Assembly (NCBI GenBank): GCA_021801255.1
Contig: JAJYYH010000042.1
Span: 1 to 64,000, forward strand
Length of the DNA: 64,000 nucleotides
Direction of reading: 5' to 3'
DNA from: Pseudomonadota bacterium
GTDB lineage: Bacteria > Pseudomonadota > Alphaproteobacteria > Acetobacterales > Acetobacteraceae
The notes below the pieces were generated by a model that had not been told where the DNA came from, searched no databases, and worked only from the letters and a program-made list of their open reading frames with translations. The translations under genes and the position numbers were made by a program. Of this stretch, positions 59,818 to 64,000 are shown one piece after another (position 1 is the stretch's first letter; every line of letters starts with the position of its first letter).

Positions 59818-60957
59818 GAGCACGAACAGGTTGAGCCCGACGGGCGGATGCACCAGCCCGATTTCCATGTTGTGGGTGAAGATGATGGCGAAATGCACCG
59901 GATCGACGCCCAAGGGCACCAGCGCCGGGGCGAGCACCGGCAAGACCAGCAGCAGGGTCGCCGTGACCTCGAGAAAACAGCCGAGCACCAGCAACAACAC
60001 GTTAATCGCGAGCAGGAATTGCCAGGTGCGAAAGCCATGCGTCGCGACAAAGCGCACGAGGGCGGCGGGGATGCTCGATTGCGTCATCCAATGGCCAAAG
60101 GCCAAGGCGCTGGCGACGATCAGCATGATCGCCCCGGCGCTGCGCATCGCCTCGGCCACCACCGCCAGCGTCTCGCCGGGGCGAAAACCGCGATAGAAAA
60201 AAAGGCTGACGAATAGCGCCATCACCGCCGCGATCGCCGCCGCCTCGGTCACTGTCACGATGCCGCCATAGATCCCGACCAGCACCACCCCCGGCACCAG
60301 CAGGGCGGGCAGGGCGGCCCGTGTCACGCGAAGGCGCATCGGCCACGAAAGCGCCGGTTCGATGGGAAAATTGTTCCGCCGGGCGGTGAACCAGACCCAG
60401 CCGAAGAACGCCGCCGCCTGCAACAGTCCGGGCAGGACACCGGCCAGGAACAGCCGCGGCACCGATTGCTCGGCGACGATGCCATAGAGAATGAGCGCCA
60501 GCGAGGGCGGCACGACGATGCCGATCGTGCCCGAGGCGCCGATCACGCCGAGCGCGAAGGGCCGCGGATAGCCGCGCGCCAGCATCGCCGGCAACAAAAT
60601 AGTGCCCATGGCGAGCGCGGTCGCGACACTCGAGCCGCAGATCGCGGCAAACAGGGTGCAAGCGACCACGGTGACGAGGCCGAGCGAGCCGCGCACGCCA
60701 CCGAGCCAGGCGGTGGCGAGATCGACCAGCGCCTGCGCCACCCCCCCGCGCCGCATGAAAGCCGCCGCCATGACAAAAAGCGGCAGCGCCATCAGCGTCG
60801 TTGAATTGAGCTGATCGATGATGACCTGAGCAACGCCGATCAGCGGCTGTCCCGACGCCCCGTAGAGCGCCGCGGCGGTGATGCCGAGCACGAGGAAGAT
60901 CGGCATGCCGAGCGCGAGCAGGCCGAAAAACAGCACCAGGAACAGCAAAACCGCCAT
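59680..60957 (-). CDS. TRAP transporter large permease (DctM)
   Basis: LALGMPIFLVLGITAAALYG...GSSVATALAMGTILLPAMLARGYPRPFALGVIGASGTIGIVVPPSLALILYG. Confidence 0.93.
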   Translation of the reverse strand: MAVLLFLVLFFGLLALGMPIFLVLGITAAALYGASGQPLIGVAQVIIDQLNSTTLMALPLFVMAAAFMRRGGVAQALVDLATAWLGGVRGSLGLVTVVACTLFAAICGSSVATALAMGTILLPAMLARGYPRPFALGVIGASGTIGIVVPPSLALILYGIVAEQSVPRLFLAGVLPGLLQAAAFFGWVWFTARRNNFPIEPALSWPMRLRVTRAALPALLVPGVVLVGIYGGIVTVTEAAAIAAVMALFVSLFFYRGFRPGETLAVVAEAMRSAGAIMLIVASALAFGHWMTQSSIPAALVRFVATHGFRTWQFLLAINVLLLVLGCFLEVTATLLLVLPVLAPALVPLGVDPVHFAIIFTHNMEIGLVHPPVGLNLFVLSTISNAPVGEVIRGILPFLVLLLIVLGIITYVPILTLWLPNLVFH

Positions 60958-60967
60958 GCCGCGAGGT

Positions 60968-61510
60968 TCAGTCGATGCGCGGAGGCGAGTGCGCGCCAAC
61001 CGTCATGCGCGCCGGATCGAAGGCGAAAACGTAACGTGCCAGCCGCACGAGATAGCGCAGCGCCATCAGCCCTCCGCCCGCCGGCAGGGCGAGATAATAG
61101 AGCCACATCGGGAATTGCAGGTCGGTCGAACTCCGCTCATCGAGCAGCCAGGCGGTCTCAACGATTTGCCCGCCATACCAGACGAGGCCCGCGCAAAATG
61201 CGATGGCGAGCAGGCAGTTGCAGATTTCGGCGGCGCGCTGGCCGGCGGGAGGCAGCAGGCGAAGCACGAGATCGGGGCGCACATGGCCATCGCTCCGCGC
61301 CAGCTCGGAGGCGACGATCATCACCGCCCAGACCAGCAGGTAGACGATCGCCTCCTCCGCCCAGGAGATCGCATGCGCCGGCCAGAAATAGCGGCCGAGT
61401 ACCTGGACGGTTCCGGCGAGCAGGGCGGCGAGCCCGAGCAGGCCGACGACAATGCGCTCGATGCCACGCCAGAGCCGCCCCGGCACCCCTTCAGGCTGCG
61501 GCGCCGACAT
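60968..61510 (-). CDS. TRAP transporter small permease (DctQ)
   Basis: LAGTVQVLGRYFWPAHAISWAEEAIVYLLVWAVMIVASELARSDGHVRPDL. Confidence 0.9.
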   Translation of the reverse strand: MSAPQPEGVPGRLWRGIERIVVGLLGLAALLAGTVQVLGRYFWPAHAISWAEEAIVYLLVWAVMIVASELARSDGHVRPDLVLRLLPPAGQRAAEICNCLLAIAFCAGLVWYGGQIVETAWLLDERSSTDLQFPMWLYYLALPAGGGLMALRYLVRLARYVFAFDPARMTVGAHSPPRID

Positions 61511-62519
61511 CTTCGGCGACGAGGCGCACGATCTCGGGAGAAATCTTGATTTCGCGGGCAACCCTGTCCTGATCGGGCAGCATTGTGCCCCGCTCGGCCG
61601 TGACCTCGGCGGCCGGCGGCACCGTATAGGTCACGCCATGGGCGATAAGCGCCTGGCGGGCGGCCTCCTGGTCGGCCGCCATCTCGCCGCGATAGGAGAC
61701 GATATTGGCGGCCCAGAGATCGCTCATCAGCTTTTGCAGATCGGCTGGCAGGGTGGTCCAGAAGCGCGTGGCGACGAGGGGGATGTATTCACCGATGAAC
61801 TGGTGATCGGCGAAGGCGTATTTCACCCCGGCCTCCCAGAGCTTGGAGCTTGCGACGCTCTCATCGGTGCTGATCAGCCCGTCGAACGTGCCCTGCGAAA
61901 GCGCAAGCGGCACATTGGGCCAGGCGGTGGTGTTCGGAATGGCCCCGAAAAACCGCGTCCGCCAAGCCACCCCGGCGCCGCCGGAATTGCGGATTTTCAG
62001 CCCCTTGAGATCGCCGTATTCGGTCAGCTTGTGGGCGGCGCTGTACCAGTTCTGATAGCCGAGATCGAGCCACGGGCCGAGCACGCGGCTTTGCAGACGC
62101 TTCTCGATCTCGCCGTTCACCATCGCCCCGGCGCGGCCATCGACGACCTTGTGGGCGATCTCGAAAGGCTGGCCGTAAAGGGCGGGGAGCTGAAACATAT
62201 CGCAATCGGGGATGAAGCCGGTGAGCGTCCAGGTGCCCGGACAAGCCATCTCCACTTGGCCCTGGATCAATCCTTTCGTGACATCGAGATCGGAGAAGAG
62301 CTGGCCGCTCTGGAATAATTCCGTCTTGATCCGGCCCCCCGAGGTGGCTTCAAGTTTTTGCAGATAATCGGCGAGTGATTTGTTGCGGCCATGCGATGGT
62401 GCGGTGTCGAGCGAGCAGCGCAACCGGATCGGCGCCTCGGCGCGGGCGGCGCGCAACAACGCAGGGGCAGCAAGCAAGGCCGCACCAAGGGCGCGGCGGC
62501 GGATCAGGCGCGATGTCAT
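61491..62519 (-). CDS. TRAP transporter substrate-binding protein (DctP)
   Basis: Tat/Sec-like signal peptide (RRRALGAALLAAPALLRAARA); DctP fold pattern GLKIRNSGGAGVAWRTRFFGAIPNTTAWPNVPLALSQGTFDGLIST. Confidence 0.9.
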   Translation of the reverse strand: MTSRLIRRRALGAALLAAPALLRAARAEAPIRLRCSLDTAPSHGRNKSLADYLQKLEATSGGRIKTELFQSGQLFSDLDVTKGLIQGQVEMACPGTWTLTGFIPDCDMFQLPALYGQPFEIAHKVVDGRAGAMVNGEIEKRLQSRVLGPWLDLGYQNWYSAAHKLTEYGDLKGLKIRNSGGAGVAWRTRFFGAIPNTTAWPNVPLALSQGTFDGLISTDESVASSKLWEAGVKYAFADHQFIGEYIPLVATRFWTTLPADLQKLMSDLWAANIVSYRGEMAADQEAARQALIAHGVTYTVPPAAEVTAERGTMLPDQDRVAREIKISPEIVRLVAEDVGAAA

Positions 62520-62589
62520 GGTTTCCTCCCAGGACGACCGAAGCGCCGGCACTTTCCGTGCAAGTCGCCCCGGCCGTCAAGGGCCGGGG

Positions 62590-63771
62590 TTACGCCGCCG
62601 CGTTGCGGCCCGAGGACCAGACCTCGTGATAGAGCGTCAGGATTTCGGCGGCACTCGGCACCCGCGGGTTGTTGGCCGGGCTGCCCGAGGCCAGCGCCTG
62701 CTCGGCCATCAGCGGCAGTTTCGTCTCCCAGGCGACTTGGTCGATGCCGAATTGCCGCGGCCCCGGCACGTCGAGATCGACGTTGAGCCGCGCCAGACCC
62801 GAAGCCAGCTTTTCCGCCGCCGCCTCGTCGCCATCGCCGGCCTCGGCGAAGCCGATCTGGCGCGCCGCCTCGGCATAGCGCGCGAGTGCCTGGCCGAGCC
62901 CGAAGCGGGTCACGGCGGGCAGCAGCATGGCATTCGAAAGCCCGTGCGGGACATGGAAATGCGCGCCGATCGGGCGCGACATGCCATGCACCAGAGCGAC
63001 CGAGCTGTTGGAAAAAGCCAGCCCCGCGAGCGTCGCCCCGAGCATCATTGCCTCGCGTGCGGCGCGGTTCCGCGGATCGCGATAGACGGCGCGCAGATTG
63101 GCCCCGATCAACTGCATGGCGGTGAGCGCCTGGGCGTCGGAATAAGGCGTTGCACGGCGCGAGACGAACGCCTCGAGCGCGTGGGTGAGGCTATCGATGC
63201 CGGTATCGGCGGTGGTGCGCGGCGGCACGGTAAACGTCAGTTCGAAATCGACGAGGGCGGCGAGCGGCAGGGCAGCGAGCCCGGCAATGAGCATCTTTTC
63301 GTCGCGCGCCATATCGGTGATCACGGTGAAGCGTGTCACCTCGGTTCCCGTCCCCGCCGTGGTTGGAATGGCGATGATCGGCAGTGCGGCAAGATCGGCT
63401 TGGTGCGGCACCTTGTAGTCGCGCATCGCGCCACCGCCGGCGGCCAGGATCGCCATGGCCTTGGCGGTATCGATCGGCGAGCCGCCGCCGAAGCCGATCA
63501 GACAGTCGAAATCGCCGCGCCCGATTTCGGCGACCCCAGCCTCGACCACGGTATCGATGGGCTCGGGCACGGTTGCGCTGAACATTTTCGCCGCGATGCC
63601 GGCTTTTTCCAAAGGATCAAGGCAGCGCTGCACGAGGCCGGAGGAGACCATGAAGGGATCGGTGACGATCAGCGGGCGGCGGAGGCCGAATGTCGCGAGC
63701 AGCCCCGCGATGCGCGTCACGCTGCCACCGCCGATCACGATCTGGCGCGGTTGGGTGATGGTGAACTCCAT
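62590..63771 (-). CDS. iron-containing alcohol dehydrogenase
   Basis: IGFGGGSPIDTAKAMAIL, IPTTAGTGTEVTRFTVITD, ALEAFVSRRATPYSDAQALTAM. Confidence 0.93.
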   Translation of the reverse strand: MEFTITQPRQIVIGGGSVTRIAGLLATFGLRRPLIVTDPFMVSSGLVQRCLDPLEKAGIAAKMFSATVPEPIDTVVEAGVAEIGRGDFDCLIGFGGGSPIDTAKAMAILAAGGGAMRDYKVPHQADLAALPIIAIPTTAGTGTEVTRFTVITDMARDEKMLIAGLAALPLAALVDFELTFTVPPRTTADTGIDSLTHALEAFVSRRATPYSDAQALTAMQLIGANLRAVYRDPRNRAAREAMMLGATLAGLAFSNSSVALVHGMSRPIGAHFHVPHGLSNAMLLPAVTRFGLGQALARYAEAARQIGFAEAGDGDEAAAEKLASGLARLNVDLDVPGPRQFGIDQVAWETKLPLMAEQALASGSPANNPRVPSAAEILTLYHEVWSSGRNAAA

Positions 63772-63774
63772 GGT

Positions 63775-64000
63775 CTAGCTCCGATAATCCGGCTGGTCGT
63801 GCGCGATCAGCCGCAGCGCCGCCTGCCAAGCCATGTCGAAGTGTTCGAGCGAGCCTTCGCGGCGGAATTGCCGGGCGGTGTGCAGGCGCACCTCCTCGGG
63901 CGGCAATACCAGTTCGGCGCCACCCGCGAGCGCCTGGATCTGCGCCTGGCAGGCACGTTCGAGATAGTAGATCAGGCTGAACGCCTCCGCGATGGTGCGC
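63775..64000 (-). CDS. class II aldolase/adducin family protein, C-terminal part (runs off window)
   Basis: Own translation: RTIAEAFSLIYYLERACQAQIQALAGGAELVLPPEEVRLHTARQFRREGSLEHFDMAWQAALRLIAHDQPDYRS*. Confidence 0.75.
   Translation of the reverse strand, partial: RTIAEAFSLIYYLERACQAQIQALAGGAELVLPPEEVRLHTARQFRREGSLEHFDMAWQAALRLIAHDQPDYRS

Overview
High-GC (alphaproteobacterial, probably Acetobacteraceae-like by gene content; inference only) chromosomal window, almost fully coding. Left edge (1-~1250) is an IS graveyard: a truncated IS110-family DEDD transposase and an IS256-family transposase remnant. After that come: inositol monophosphatase, efp and a KamA/EpmB-like radical SAM protein; two tandem OprB-like porins; aspA; MFS; rmuC; a fused TRAP DctQM permease; a complete SUF operon (sufR-B-C-D-S-U-T-A); a YbhGFSR-like ABC-2 efflux system; a DEAD-box helicase; a PQQ alcohol dehydrogenase with a diheme cytochrome c; gluQ; cysI, 1-Cys peroxiredoxin, Rrf2 regulator and cysK; hsp20; a CO-dehydrogenase-type (cox/xdh) maturation cluster; NhaD-like antiporter; prpB-like lyase; HDAC-like protein; DinG-like helicase; class I lysyl-tRNA synthetase overlapping an mprF-like gene; a TRAP operon, an Fe-ADH and a partial class II aldolase. 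The most unusual object is a low-GC, 296-aa ORFan (43695-44585, -) inserted exactly at the stop/start overlap of xdhC and the mocA-like gene. It is bounded by 12-bp direct repeats that recreate a GTGA overlap at both junctions. Other points of interest: a five-copy family of multi-hairpin intergenic repeats, a perfect 15-bp hairpin covering the cysI Shine-Dalgarno, mutually exclusive hairpins in the hsp20 leader, and a perfect TTGAT-N4-ATCAA FNR/FixK-type box. All family assignments come from reading the translations; no searches were run.
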